A stretch of DNA of 64,000 bases from Coralliovum pocilloporae (GCF_030845175.1 NZ_CP132542.1:1833501-1897500); one strand, 5' to 3'. Positions 8,486 through 17,404 are shown, counted from the first letter of the stretch. The notes: a model not told the origin generated them from the sequence alone. Numbers and translations are program-made.

Positions 8486-9985
8486 ATGTTCCCGAAGCCA
8501 CAGCCAAAGCTGGTTGAAAACACGTATGAATATGAAGCCCGTCCAATGGTGAAAGCCACGGGCTTCCGGGAATATGATGCGCGGTGGCTGTTCGGTGCTG
8601 AGATCAATCTCATGGGCATCCAGGCTCTTGGAATGGGGCTGGGGACACTGCTGCATGAGATGGGTGTGCGTCCCGAGCTGGTGACCGGCCATGACTTCCG
8701 TGGTTACTCGGCATCAATCAAGATGGCACTCACCACCGGATTGATGGCCGCAGGCATCAAGGTTCACGATATCGGCCTGGCCCTGTCGCCCATGGCCTAT
8801 TTTGCCCAGTTCGAGCTGGATGTGCCAGCTGTTGCCATGGTGACCGCCTCGCATAATGACAATGGCTGGACCGGTGTGAAGATGGGGGCCAACAGGCCGC
8901 TGACTTTCGGGCCGGATGAAATGACACGGCTGAAGGAAATTGTGCTGGCGGCGTCTTTTGACCTACGCGGTGGTGGCTCCTACGTCTTTGTGGATGACCT
9001 GGCCGAGCGTTATATTCGCGATCTGACCAATAGACCCGGCCTTGAAAATCCGATCAAGGTTGTGGCTGCTTGCGGCAATGGCACAGCAGGTGCCTTTGCT
9101 CCGCGTGTTCTTGAGGCCATTGGCTGTCAGCTGATCCCGCTTGATTGCGAGCTTGACCATACGTTCCCGCGCTATAATCCGAATCCGGAAGACATGACCA
9201 TGCTCCATGCGCTCCGGGACAAGGTTCTGGAGACCGGGGCTGATGTGGGGCTTGGTTTTGACGGCGACGGTGACCGGTGCGGCGTGGTCGACAATGAAGG
9301 TGAGGAAATCTTTGCAGACAAGGTCGGCGTCATGCTGGCTCGCGACCTGTCAGCCCTGCACGAGAACGCCCGGTTTGTTGTGGATGTAAAATCCACGGGG
9401 CTTTTCAATACGGATCCGGTTCTTCTCGGGAATGGTGCAAAGACCGACTACTGGAAGACCGGTCATTCCTATATCAAGCGTCGGGTCAATGATCTGAACG
9501 CACTGGTCGGATTTGAGAAATCAGGTCATTTCTTCTTCAATGCCCCGATAGGCCGTGGCTATGATGATGGTCTGGTCTCAGCTCTTGCTGTCTGTGACAT
9601 GCTGGACAGGAACCCGGGTAAATCCATGGCTGATCTTCGCCGCGGATTGCCCAAGACCTGGGGGTCTCCGACCATGTCACCCCATTGCGCCGACGAGATT
9701 AAGTATGACGTCGTGGATCGTGTGATTGCCCGTTTCAAGGCCATGAAAGAGCAAGGAGAACAGGTCGCCGGGTCAGAGATTACAGATCTCGTGACGGTCA
9801 ATGGCGTCCGCGTTGTAACCGAAGACGGCACCTGGGGTCTCATCCGTGCGTCATCCAACAAACCTGAACTGGTTGTTGTTATCGAAAGCCCGGCATCTGA
9901 AGAGCGTCTCCACGCCATGTTCAAGGCGATGGACGCTGTTCTGCGGGAGAACCCGGAAGTCGGAGCCTATAACCAGACCCTCTAG
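8486..9985 (+). CDS. Phosphomannomutase/phosphoglucomutase
   Basis: 499 residues of the alpha-D-phosphohexomutase superfamily. The phosphoserine loop is VTASHN with S122. The metal loop is GFDGDGDRCG, the sugar-binding loop is GFEKSGHFFF, and a C-terminal phosphate-binding segment lies near RASSNKPELVV. It interconverts 6-phospho and 1-phospho hexoses for nucleotide-sugar, lipopolysaccharide or exopolysaccharide synthesis. Whether it prefers mannose or glucose phosphates (ManB/AlgC-like) cannot be decided here. It stands alone, 200 bases after upp. Confidence 0.9.
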   Translation: MFPKPQPKLVENTYEYEARPMVKATGFREYDARWLFGAEINLMGIQALGMGLGTLLHEMGVRPELVTGHDFRGYSASIKMALTTGLMAAGIKVHDIGLALSPMAYFAQFELDVPAVAMVTASHNDNGWTGVKMGANRPLTFGPDEMTRLKEIVLAASFDLRGGGSYVFVDDLAERYIRDLTNRPGLENPIKVVAACGNGTAGAFAPRVLEAIGCQLIPLDCELDHTFPRYNPNPEDMTMLHALRDKVLETGADVGLGFDGDGDRCGVVDNEGEEIFADKVGVMLARDLSALHENARFVVDVKSTGLFNTDPVLLGNGAKTDYWKTGHSYIKRRVNDLNALVGFEKSGHFFFNAPIGRGYDDGLVSALAVCDMLDRNPGKSMADLRRGLPKTWGSPTMSPHCADEIKYDVVDRVIARFKAMKEQGEQVAGSEITDLVTVNGVRVVTEDGTWGLIRASSNKPELVVVIESPASEERLHAMFKAMDAVLRENPEVGAYNQTL

Positions 9986-10095
9986 CTTTCCGATGCCGGA
10001 GGGGCTTGCGGTTAATTTCATATTGACCCGACCTGTCTCTTCACCCACCCTCCGAATCTAGCCGGATGTTTTCCGGCGCGATACGGAGGGTTGTT

Positions 10096-11133
10096 GTGAA
10101 AACCGTTTTCTCATCACTGCAATTGAACCATCGCCCCACCAAGGAAATGGCTGACGGGCAACTGGTCGATGCTGTCGAAATCCCGCGTCGCGCGGAAATC
10201 GTTCATGAGCACGTGAAGCTGGCCGGGTTTGGTGAGATTCTTGAGCCGAAAGATTTCGGGCGTGCACCGCTGACCCGTGTGCATACGGAGGATTATGTCT
10301 CTTTCCTTGAAACATTCTGGGCAGACTGGCTTGCCGAGGGACGCGACGGTAAGGAGGCCTTTCCCTTTGTCTGGCCGGTGCGAGGACTGCGCGATGACCG
10401 GGTGCCGGAACATATTGACGGCAAGCTTGGCAGGTTCTCCTTTGATGCGGGCTCGCCGCTGACTGTTGGCACGTGGGAAGCTGCAGCGGCTTCGGCCAAC
10501 ACAGCACTGACGGCTGCGGAGCTGGTCAAGTCCGGTGACAGGGTGGCATTCGGGCTCTGCCGCCCGCCAGGGCACCATGCGGGTCCGGATTACTACGGCG
10601 GCTATTGTTTCCTCAATAACGCGTCAGTCGCAACACAATGGTTGCTGGATCAGGGCGCATCGAAGGTCGCGCTGCTGGATATCGATTATCATCATGGCAA
10701 TGGCAGTCAGACGATCTTTGAGCATCGCTCTGATGTTCTTTTCCTGTCGGTTCATGCTGACCCGGCCCATGAATACCCGTATTTCCTCGGATATGCAGAT
10801 GAAACCGGCAAGGGAGAGGGTGAAGGCTATACGGCAAACTATCCGCTGCCTTTCGGAACGCCGATTACGCCCTGGATGGATGCGCTGGAGCATGCCTGCA
10901 AACGGATTAAGGCTTATGGCGCAGAGGCACTGGTCATCTCGCTTGGCATGGATACGTTCGAACGTGACCCGATCTCCAAATTCAAACTGAAGACGGATGA
11001 TTTCCCGGGTGTTGGGGAGCGGCTAGCACAGCTCAATCTGCCAACCACCTTCATCATGGAGGGAGGATATGCAGTGGATGACCTGGGCCGGAATACGACC
11101 GCACTTCTGGGCGGCTTTCTGTCTCGGCTATAG
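10096..11133 (+). CDS. aphA: Acetylpolyamine amidohydrolase (histone-deacetylase family)
   Basis: The start is taken as GTG 10096 because GGAGGG stands 5 bases before it; the frame is open upstream to 10066. The 345-residue product follows the Mycoplana acetylpolyamine amidohydrolase pattern closely: an LNHR-type opening, FPV-like WPVRGLRDDRVP, CRPPGHHAG with the catalytic pair H160/H161, zinc ligands D197 and H199 in DIDYHHGNG, and D286 in SLGMDTFERDP. The GTPYS-like insert and FLGYADETGKGEGEG are also shared. It should remove acetyl groups from acetylputrescine or related polyamines in the cytosol. Confidence 0.9.
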   Translation: MKTVFSSLQLNHRPTKEMADGQLVDAVEIPRRAEIVHEHVKLAGFGEILEPKDFGRAPLTRVHTEDYVSFLETFWADWLAEGRDGKEAFPFVWPVRGLRDDRVPEHIDGKLGRFSFDAGSPLTVGTWEAAAASANTALTAAELVKSGDRVAFGLCRPPGHHAGPDYYGGYCFLNNASVATQWLLDQGASKVALLDIDYHHGNGSQTIFEHRSDVLFLSVHADPAHEYPYFLGYADETGKGEGEGYTANYPLPFGTPITPWMDALEHACKRIKAYGAEALVISLGMDTFERDPISKFKLKTDDFPGVGERLAQLNLPTTFIMEGGYAVDDLGRNTTALLGGFLSRL

Positions 11134-11137
11134 TCCT

Positions 11138-11431
11138 TCAGCCCGGAATATCCTGCCAGAACGAGGCGTTGAACCCGGTTATTGTGGCTGAGACAAGATC
11201 CTGTGCCACAAAAGGATCAGCATCGACAAACTGCTGTGCATCATCGATGCTGTTGCATCTCAGGATGACGATGCCGCCATCACCGGACGTCTTGCCTCCA
11301 AAGGCGAGAACGATCCCGTCCCGTGCTCCATCTTTTAGTTGAGCAACATGGGACGCCATTGCCGGCTCCAATGCATCTGTTGGAACCTTGTAGGTCAGTT
11401 CAACGACAAAATGTTTTGGATTGGCTGCCAT
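11138..11431 (-). CDS. YciI-like protein
   Basis: 97 residues with the small ferredoxin-like alpha+beta fold pattern of the YciI/YCII family: a beta strand HFVVELTYKVP, a helix with SHVAQLKDGARDG, FGGKTSGDGGIVIL, and DPFVAQDLVS with the conserved DPF. The family includes a few lactone hydrolases and dehalogenases and many members of unknown role. It is convergent with aphA (4-base gap) and lies 10 bases downstream of the HAD gene on the same strand, so the two may be co-transcribed. Confidence 0.8.
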   Translation of the reverse strand: MAANPKHFVVELTYKVPTDALEPAMASHVAQLKDGARDGIVLAFGGKTSGDGGIVILRCNSIDDAQQFVDADPFVAQDLVSATITGFNASFWQDIPG

Positions 11432-11441
11432 GGTTGACCTT

Positions 11442-12077
11442 TCACGCGGATATGGCTGCGGCGTGGACTGCCGGAGAGATCAGGCCGCGGTTGGTGAGGG
11501 CCTGATGCAACTGTGCAGGCGAACGGAACAGGATTGCATCCATTCCCAGAGCCGCACCTGTACCAATATTAGCCGGATTGTCATCGATGAAGATGCAGTC
11601 CTCAGGTTTGAGAGCGTTGCGGTCCAGGAGGCAACGATAGAAACGGGGATCCGGCTTGATGATCTTTTCAATGCCGGAGACCGCAATGTCCTGGAACAGA
11701 GAAAAGAAGTCGTATTTCTGCCGGGTTTCCTCGAAGGTATCAGCTGCGAAGTTGGTCAGGCCATAGATTGGGTGCCCGGCAACGTGCAAAGCTTCCAGAA
11801 TATCGATACTGCCCTGTATCGGGCCCGGAACCATCTCGTGCCATCTGCTGCGGAAAGCGCGGATCATCCGTTCCTGGTCAGGATAGGCACGAATACGCTC
11901 TGCAATGGCTTCGTCCCAGTCGCGGCCCGCATCCATACCTTCATTCCACTCGATCGAGCAGACGTCTGACAGGAATGTTTCCATCGCCTTATTGTCGCCC
12001 TCAAACAAAGGCTCGAATAGAAACCTGGGGTCCCAGTACAAAAGAACATTGCCGATATCAAAAACAATCGCTTTCAT
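11442..12077 (-). CDS. HAD-superfamily phosphatase (YihX-like)
   Basis: 211 residues from ATG 12077, which follows a GGT-rich weak ribosome-binding site. The first motif is FDIGNVLLYWDP (nucleophile D7); a Gly replaces the usual second Asp, as in the YihX/HAD-IA group. Motif II is LTNF, motif III Lys lies in IIKPDPRFY, and motif IV is FIDDNPAN. It is predicted to hydrolyse small phosphorylated metabolites, with glucose-1-phosphate the substrate of E. coli YihX. The substrate here is not known. The gene is divergent from the PhnD-like gene over 120 bases. Confidence 0.83.
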   Translation of the reverse strand: MKAIVFDIGNVLLYWDPRFLFEPLFEGDNKAMETFLSDVCSIEWNEGMDAGRDWDEAIAERIRAYPDQERMIRAFRSRWHEMVPGPIQGSIDILEALHVAGHPIYGLTNFAADTFEETRQKYDFFSLFQDIAVSGIEKIIKPDPRFYRCLLDRNALKPEDCIFIDDNPANIGTGAALGMDAILFRSPAQLHQALTNRGLISPAVHAAAISA

Positions 12078-12197
12078 GGAACCTACCCGAATCAGACCGG
12101 CACCAGATACGCACAGCATTGTGTCATCTGCAACACGCGGGGCATATTTGGTCGGACGGACTGAGCATGGCGCGAGAGAAAAGGCGCGAGAAGAACG

Positions 12198-13550
12198 ATG
12201 ACAGGTTGGTTGGGGGACGTGCCAGAAACAGGATATGGAGCGCGCAGAATGGACAAACCCTCGGCAATGAGTGGTCTGTACCGTTCAGTGCTGGCGATCC
12301 TGTGTCTGCTCTGCTTCTCTGGAGGGCTGTTCGCCATCCAGATATCTGCCCTGGCGCAGAATAGTGATGTTCTCGAGGAAATCATCATTGAGCCGCTGGA
12401 TGGGCTCGAGGATTTTGATCTCAACGATGGTGAGATCGGTTCGGACCTCCCTGATATCTCGATAGAAGAAGTGCCGGTTGAGCAAATCCCCGTAGAGCGC
12501 CTGCCTGTTGAACAGTTGACGATCAATCCGCCTCAGGAGAATGCTCCTGAAGGAAGTGAGGAGGTCAACGCGGAAGATGGAACCGGTCCGCAGCCGCAGC
12601 AACCAGCTACAGCCGGGACGGATACTGAGACTGTGGATTCAGTGGCGTCTGAACTGATCGCAGAACAGGGGCGCCCCCTGAGGTATGGGCTTGTCAGTCG
12701 TGATCTGAAAGTGGCTGTTGAGCGTGACTATGCTCCGGTCACCGACTATCTGTCTGCACAGACTGACCGGGATGTGGATCTGGTTATTCTGCCAACCTGG
12801 AAGGCCCTTCTTGATGCGATGGAAAGCGGGCGTATCGATGCGGCCCGCATGCCCAGTTTTGCCTATCTCACAGCCAGAATACGATGTGATTGTGTTGAGC
12901 CGGTGGTTATCCCGGTTTCAGAGACCGGCGCGACCGGTTTCCGGAGCCTTTTGCTGGTCCGGTCCGGCAGTGATGTGGAGACGCTCGCAGACCTGTCCAG
13001 TCGGTCCGTGGCGCTAACAGATCGGTCATCCATCAGTGGACACTTCATGCCAATGCGTCAATTGGCACGCTCGGGAGTGTTGGTGAAGAAGGCGGTTGGG
13101 GGCTCTTTTGCTGATATTCTCGGCGCGCTGGTCAGCGGGGAGGTTGATGCCGTGTCCGGCTGGGCCCTTGATCAGAACGGCCGTTCAAATCTGGCTGGAG
13201 AAGGGTCTCTTGGCTGGTTCCTGAGGGACCAGGGACTGACTGTCGATCAGTTCAGGCTCGTCTGGCAAAGCGCACTCGTTCCATTTCCGCCGCTCGTCGT
13301 GCGCAGTGCAATGAACGGCAATGATCGCATAAACCTGCGACAGGCTTTCATTGATATGAATGAAATTGCGCCAGAAATTTATGACATTGTCGAGACGCAC
13401 CGCACGGGTGGTTTCCGCCTGGCGAGGAGTGAGCAGTTTGATCCGCTGAAGCCTCTGCTACAACCGGATATCAGAGGCACATCAGCTGGTTCCGTAGAGA
13501 AGTCTTCATTGGAGGATAATGATCTGCGCACCGGTGAATCCGGTCTTTAA
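12198..13550 (+). CDS. PhnD-like periplasmic binding protein with acidic N-terminal linker
   Basis: 450 residues from ATG 12198 (GAGAAG upstream); an ATG at 12249 is an alternative. Residues about 28-52 form a hydrophobic signal or anchor. Residues 57-100 are very acidic and contain a VPVEQ-IPVER-LPVEQ triplicated pentad. From about residue 158 comes a phosphonate-type ABC substrate-binding fold (LRYGLVSRDLKVAVERDYAP, ARMPSFAYLTA, LVSGEVDAVSGWALDQ). No permease or ATPase gene is near. Its partner is instead a convergent membrane sensor gene 39 bases away. It may therefore sense rather than transport a ligand, possibly staying membrane-anchored. This is inference. Confidence 0.75.
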   Translation: MTGWLGDVPETGYGARRMDKPSAMSGLYRSVLAILCLLCFSGGLFAIQISALAQNSDVLEEIIIEPLDGLEDFDLNDGEIGSDLPDISIEEVPVEQIPVERLPVEQLTINPPQENAPEGSEEVNAEDGTGPQPQQPATAGTDTETVDSVASELIAEQGRPLRYGLVSRDLKVAVERDYAPVTDYLSAQTDRDVDLVILPTWKALLDAMESGRIDAARMPSFAYLTARIRCDCVEPVVIPVSETGATGFRSLLLVRSGSDVETLADLSSRSVALTDRSSISGHFMPMRQLARSGVLVKKAVGGSFADILGALVSGEVDAVSGWALDQNGRSNLAGEGSLGWFLRDQGLTVDQFRLVWQSALVPFPPLVVRSAMNGNDRINLRQAFIDMNEIAPEIYDIVETHRTGGFRLARSEQFDPLKPLLQPDIRGTSAGSVEKSSLEDNDLRTGESGL

Positions 13551-13589
13551 AACACCAGACCTTTAGCCCGCAGACAAACTCGTGGTGGA

Positions 13590-15215
13590 TTAACCGGTCT
13601 TCTTCAAGGCTACCGAAGCGCCTTCACGGTCGTCCAGCGGTACGCGAATGGAAAGCTCGGGTTTGGGATCTGATGGTGAGGCCGTGAGAGAGACGATTTC
13701 ACCGCTGGCCTCGGCCAGAAGACTGCGCAGTGCGGCGTAGGGCAGGGCCCATTGCAAGGCTGCATGACCACGGGCTCCGGCAGACTTGCGTACTGCAAAT
13801 GTGAACGTTGCAGATCCTGCGCCGTCTTTCTCCCCGGAGATGTGGATATCCGGCTCCGAGACACGAGCACGTGCCACAAGCAGCAGCATGCACTGCCTGA
13901 TGATGTTGCGGATCACCGGTTGCCTGTTGATGATCAAAGGCAGGGTTGTGTGCGTGAGTGCGCCAAGAGCAAGGCCGTCCTTAAGGACTTCATCATGCCA
14001 TTCATTGGCAAAACGCTCGATGCGCAACTCTTCCCTGGATTCTGTCTCCGTCGGTCCGCCGATCAACAGACTGCACGTCTCGAGCAATTGCTTCAGCTCT
14101 TCACGGCTTTGCTGCAGCTGGGTTATTGTCCCGGTCTTCTCCTGATTGCTGGTCCGCAGATCGCGCAGGCTCTTCGAGAACATCGACAGATCAACGATCA
14201 CCGCGTTGATGCGCAATATGTCACCCTTGTCATTGCGCACAGCCTGTAGGGACATGAAACCGTCCACGTTTCTCTGGCCTGTGACGATAGTAACCGCACC
14301 GGAGAAGGTGTCGGACGCCGCAATATCTGTAAGCTGTTTGTCAACATAAGTGTCGCCGGTCTGGACCCGGATAAACTGGTTCGTATGATCCTTGAATTCT
14401 GCAACAGTGGTAAACTTGAACAAGGCAAGAGCTGCAGCATTAGCCGTGCGTACAAAGCCATCGGCATTGGCTTCCAGAACCGCAATGTCTGCATCAGCCA
14501 GAACGCGGGAAAGAGAGTTTGCCCGTCCACCGCTTTCTGAAACTGACGTTGCCAGTATCAGCATGTCGACGGCGCGAGCCGTCTCACTCAATTCATCACG
14601 GCCTCGCCAGCCAAGGCGCATATCGGCTGCGCGTCCAGGCTGTTCCATAGCTGAGATGGCCGCTCGTCTGATCTCCTGCAGCGGTTTCAGGAGCCAGGAA
14701 ACCAGGAAGAACACAACGGCAAGGCTTGTGAGGCCGGTGAGGACTGGAATCCAGTAGGGAATCTGCAGGATGTCCGTCCAGCCTTGGCTGTAAATCGCCT
14801 CACGATCAAGCCGGATGATCATGTGATAAGGCGCATTGATATTTTCAGGGGAAAGATAAACGTCGAGATAAGTCTCGCCATCTTCGGCCAGCCGGGTCAG
14901 GCCATTGCGTTGCCACATGAGGAAAGACAGGCTTGGCCTCTGCCCGAATGTGCCGACAACAGCACCCAGGTCATCATGAAGAACACCACCACTGAGCATG
15001 GTTCGTGCCGTCAGACGTTCTCCGATGGCAGCCTGTTGCATGGCTGCAGCTTTGGGGGATGTCGATGGAGCAACCGCCCATGCGGTCTCAAGCTGTTTGA
15101 TGACGGAGTTGACCGCCTGATTCTCCCAATGCATCCGAAGCCCGGACAGGATCAGGAACTGTGGGGCGGCAACACAGATGAAGACGATCAGCGCAAGTGC
15201 ATAACGCACGCGCAT
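13590..15215 (-). CDS. HAMP/PAS membrane sensor with degenerate kinase-like C terminus
   Basis: Taken from the first ATG at 15215 (541 residues). The frame stays open to a TTG at 15365, but the extra part lies largely in a dispersed repeat (15311-15413), so that extension is doubtful. A first membrane helix at about residues 5-28, a periplasmic region of about 130 residues, a second helix (about 168-190) and a HAMP segment (KPLQEIRRA) are visible. Then come a PAS-like domain, a coiled coil (about 365-410) and an end resembling a histidine-kinase ATPase region but without clear H-box, N, G1 or G2 boxes. It is probably a signalling protein rather than an active kinase. It may be functionally tied to the convergent binding-protein gene. 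Confidence 0.7.
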   Translation of the reverse strand: MRVRYALALIVFICVAAPQFLILSGLRMHWENQAVNSVIKQLETAWAVAPSTSPKAAAMQQAAIGERLTARTMLSGGVLHDDLGAVVGTFGQRPSLSFLMWQRNGLTRLAEDGETYLDVYLSPENINAPYHMIIRLDREAIYSQGWTDILQIPYWIPVLTGLTSLAVVFFLVSWLLKPLQEIRRAAISAMEQPGRAADMRLGWRGRDELSETARAVDMLILATSVSESGGRANSLSRVLADADIAVLEANADGFVRTANAAALALFKFTTVAEFKDHTNQFIRVQTGDTYVDKQLTDIAASDTFSGAVTIVTGQRNVDGFMSLQAVRNDKGDILRINAVIVDLSMFSKSLRDLRTSNQEKTGTITQLQQSREELKQLLETCSLLIGGPTETESREELRIERFANEWHDEVLKDGLALGALTHTTLPLIINRQPVIRNIIRQCMLLLVARARVSEPDIHISGEKDGAGSATFTFAVRKSAGARGHAALQWALPYAALRSLLAEASGEIVSLTASPSDPKPELSIRVPLDDREGASVALKKTG

Positions 15216-15310
15216 CCTCAGAAGCCATCTGAGTGTCAGTTTTACCAAGCCTGGTCTGCGACTTCCACGCAACTCTGTCCACTCCCCACCCGGGACAAAA
15301 CGGTCACCAC

Positions 15311-15413
15311 AGCGTGCTTCTGAAAAGTTGATAGACTTTTCGGATAAAAGCTCGCGCAGAAACAAACTCTTAAAGCACCGCTGCCAATTCAGGTTAAAGG
15401 TTTGGTGCTTTAA
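15311..15413 (-). repeat. Composite palindromic repeat, family 1, copy 1
   Basis: Read on the minus strand it has TTAAAGCACC, 24 bases, then GGTGCTTTAA (10-base perfect arms), followed by a second hairpin around CCGAAAAGT...ACTTTTC ending in GAAGCACGCT. Total 103 bases. Copies are at 26775-26879 and 48891-48993; copy 48891-48993 has the same length. Part of it has been read through by the open frame upstream of the sensor gene. Confidence 0.8.
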
Positions 15414-15521
15414 GCCAGAGAGGGTAACCGGGAACCGATTAATATTTTGTTCACGATGAAAGCTGACTGCGAATTCTGGATAGAAGTGCGCGCAAAGGCA
15501 AGACCCAGGACGACTGGCGCT

Positions 15522-16115
15522 TTAGCAGTTTGAGCAGGTGACTGGGTTTTCCGTGCGTGGCCGCGAAAAGAAAAACCGCTCGATCCTGTACTCGGGGAAA
15601 ATCGTCTCTGCCAATGATGGCCTGAAGATGTAGCGGGTGCCTGAAGCAATGAATGAGCTGTTTGGCTGCAACAGAAAAGCGGGAACATTGTCTGTATCAA
15701 TCCGCAGGGTTCCGTTTCTGGAGTGAATCCAGTCCCGTCTCACCCTGCCATTGCCATCGACCACAAAGCTGGCGATTGTCAGAGTCGTCTCTGCAGACGA
15801 AAAAGGCTGCATTAGAGATGCAGACAGATTGAAAACCCTGTCCAGCCCGGCGCGATTGACGGTCTGCTCACGGCCAACCAGGTCGCCAACGGCGCTGGCC
15901 AGATGGTATACGCGACGCTGGGCACTGAGGGCTGTGCCGATTTCTACAGAACCCAGATACATGCTCAGCATAAGCGGCAGAATGATTGCAAACTCAACCG
16001 CTGCCACGCCGGCTATACTGTTGTCCCGGAACCGTCTTTTGATACGACGGGCCGCCTGATGTTCGCGAATGAGCTGTTTGCGAAAGAAGCGCTGGAGCAT
16101 GTTATTCTTTTTCAT
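15522..16115 (-). CDS. TadE/TadF-like pseudopilin (second of pair)
   Basis: 197 residues. After a basic N terminus (KKNNMLQRFFRKQ...RRIKRRFRDNS) comes the TadE-type helix GVAAVEFAIILPLMLSMYLGSVEIG, with the conserved Glu at the start of a hydrophobic stretch of about 20 residues. The rest should be outside the inner membrane and ends with a Cys pair (CSNC). TadE and TadF are minor pseudopilins processed by the prepilin peptidase and needed for Flp pilus assembly. It is 11 bases downstream of the other TadE-like gene and shares its transcript. Confidence 0.85.
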   Translation of the reverse strand: MKKNNMLQRFFRKQLIREHQAARRIKRRFRDNSIAGVAAVEFAIILPLMLSMYLGSVEIGTALSAQRRVYHLASAVGDLVGREQTVNRAGLDRVFNLSASLMQPFSSAETTLTIASFVVDGNGRVRRDWIHSRNGTLRIDTDNVPAFLLQPNSSFIASGTRYIFRPSLAETIFPEYRIERFFFSRPRTENPVTCSNC

Positions 16116-16126
16116 AAGGAGCTCCG

Positions 16127-16693
16127 TCAGCCGCAGGCACTGGTTGTCCGGTTCCCGGTGGCACCCTGAAATGGCTCGTTCACAAATACGGTTGCTGAAG
16201 ACAGCTCGGTAGAGGTGGCTGATGCAAACCCTGTAAAGAAGTTCCAGGTGTAGAAGGCCCGGACAACAACGATGTCATTGGGATTGCCGGTGCTGAATGT
16301 CAGATTGTTGTTGTTCAGCGTTCCGTCTGGATTCCTGATATTCTGATCGGTAATGTCGTTGAAATTCGCATAGGTTCGGACGTCAAGCTGAAGCCGTGCG
16401 GTACATTTTGGCAGGAGCACACCTGCGCAACCGCAAATCATTTCACGAAATTTGGTTTCCGTGATGTTGCCACTGGCAACCTGACCCGTTCTGATCAGGC
16501 GTCCATTCAGTTCAGTCCCTGACTCAAGAACCTGCCCGGCCCAGAAGGCCATGGCTGTCTCAAAAATCAGAAATACAAAGAGAAAAAAGGGGATAGCCAC
16601 AAAGGCGAACTCAATTGCAGCTGTGCCGCTTTCATCAGATCGGAAGCGGCGGAGCCGCTGATGCAAATTTCTGATCTTTTCAAGTCTGGACAT
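16127..16693 (-). CDS. tadE: TadE-like pseudopilin
   Basis: 188 residues with the TadE signature: RSDESGTAAIEFAFVAIPFFLFVFLIFETAMAF in which Gly precedes the T-x-x-x-E processing site, then one long hydrophobic helix. The exported remainder has Cys residues in MICGCAG and KCTAR. It is a minor pseudopilin of the Flp pilus. It lies upstream of the second TadE-like gene on the minus strand, about 100 bases downstream of the CpaC-N-domain gene. The set is transcribed away from the main tad operon. Confidence 0.87.
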   Translation of the reverse strand: MSRLEKIRNLHQRLRRFRSDESGTAAIEFAFVAIPFFLFVFLIFETAMAFWAGQVLESGTELNGRLIRTGQVASGNITETKFREMICGCAGVLLPKCTARLQLDVRTYANFNDITDQNIRNPDGTLNNNNLTFSTGNPNDIVVVRAFYTWNFFTGFASATSTELSSATVFVNEPFQGATGNRTTSACG

Positions 16694-16794
16694 TATAGCT
16701 GCCGTTACTGGTTCGGAACCTCTTTGGACTTTTAGTCGAAATGTGTGTCTATTCCGTTCAGGAGGTCGCTAAGGTTTTAATCGAATAGCTCGTT

Positions 16795-17295
16795 TTACTC
16801 TTCGGTAGTCCCGCTGGAGGCAAGACCGAGACGTCCTTGAACATCAGACTGTATTTTGGCGAAGTTGGCGTCGCCGACACGCAGATCCGGCTGACATTTG
16901 GCATCGCAGGCCAGCGTCTCGCGCGCGTTGCCTCTATAAACTGTAACAGTCTGGGTATCACTTGACGGAACGTGGATGATCTCATTGGCAATCGGTTCGC
17001 CATCAGCATCCAGAATGATGACATTGGTTGTGCCGAAATTCTTGCCGGTGATGATCAGCATCTGGCCGTTCTGAACCGTCGCATCCGCAATGACCGGGTT
17101 GCCGATGATCACAGTGGCCGCAGGCCTCGTGATACGCATGACCTTTGCCTGGTCGAGAGCAACGATGATCGGTGAGCCACCCTTCTCGTCAGATTCCGTC
17201 TCAGCCCAACTGGCTGAAAAAGACATGAAAACAAGTGCAATGGCACAGAGGCCTGAGCGAATTAATTTATATATCTCTGCACGAGCAGCACACAT
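16795..17295 (-). CDS. Short pilus assembly protein with CpaC N-terminal domain
   Basis: 166 residues from ATG 17295, which has AAGGAG 10 bases upstream; the frame is open further to 17457 but without signal-like sequence. A signal peptide (SGLCAIALVFMSFSASWA) leads to one domain like the N-terminal region of CpaC/secretins: a MRITRPAATVIIGNPVIADATVQ segment and GKNFGTTNVIILDADGEPI. There is no secretin barrel. The same opening domain is seen in the real secretin CpaC at 19647. It may be an accessory to the outer-membrane channel or a separate periplasmic protein. A Cys pair lies near CDAKC. Confidence 0.8.
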   Translation of the reverse strand: MCAARAEIYKLIRSGLCAIALVFMSFSASWAETESDEKGGSPIIVALDQAKVMRITRPAATVIIGNPVIADATVQNGQMLIITGKNFGTTNVIILDADGEPIANEIIHVPSSDTQTVTVYRGNARETLACDAKCQPDLRVGDANFAKIQSDVQGRLGLASSGTTEE

Positions 17296-17363
17296 GGCTC
17301 GACACTCCTTGGCGCAATTACTCCTTACAGATTGCTCATTATTGGTTGACGTTTCGTTTAAAT

Positions 17364-17404
17364 CGGCATGTCGCCAGCGTGTTTTGTACGCTGGCGACAT
17401 GCCG
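17364..17404. repeat. Perfect 17-base inverted repeat, 7-base loop
   Basis: CGGCATGTCGCCAGCGT, loop GTTTTGT, then its exact complement. All 17 pairs match, mostly G-C. No T-run follows on either strand, so a simple terminator is unlikely. It lies about 70 bases upstream of the CpaC-N-domain start, and could be a 5' leader hairpin, an operator or a remnant of a mobile element end. Confidence 0.9.
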
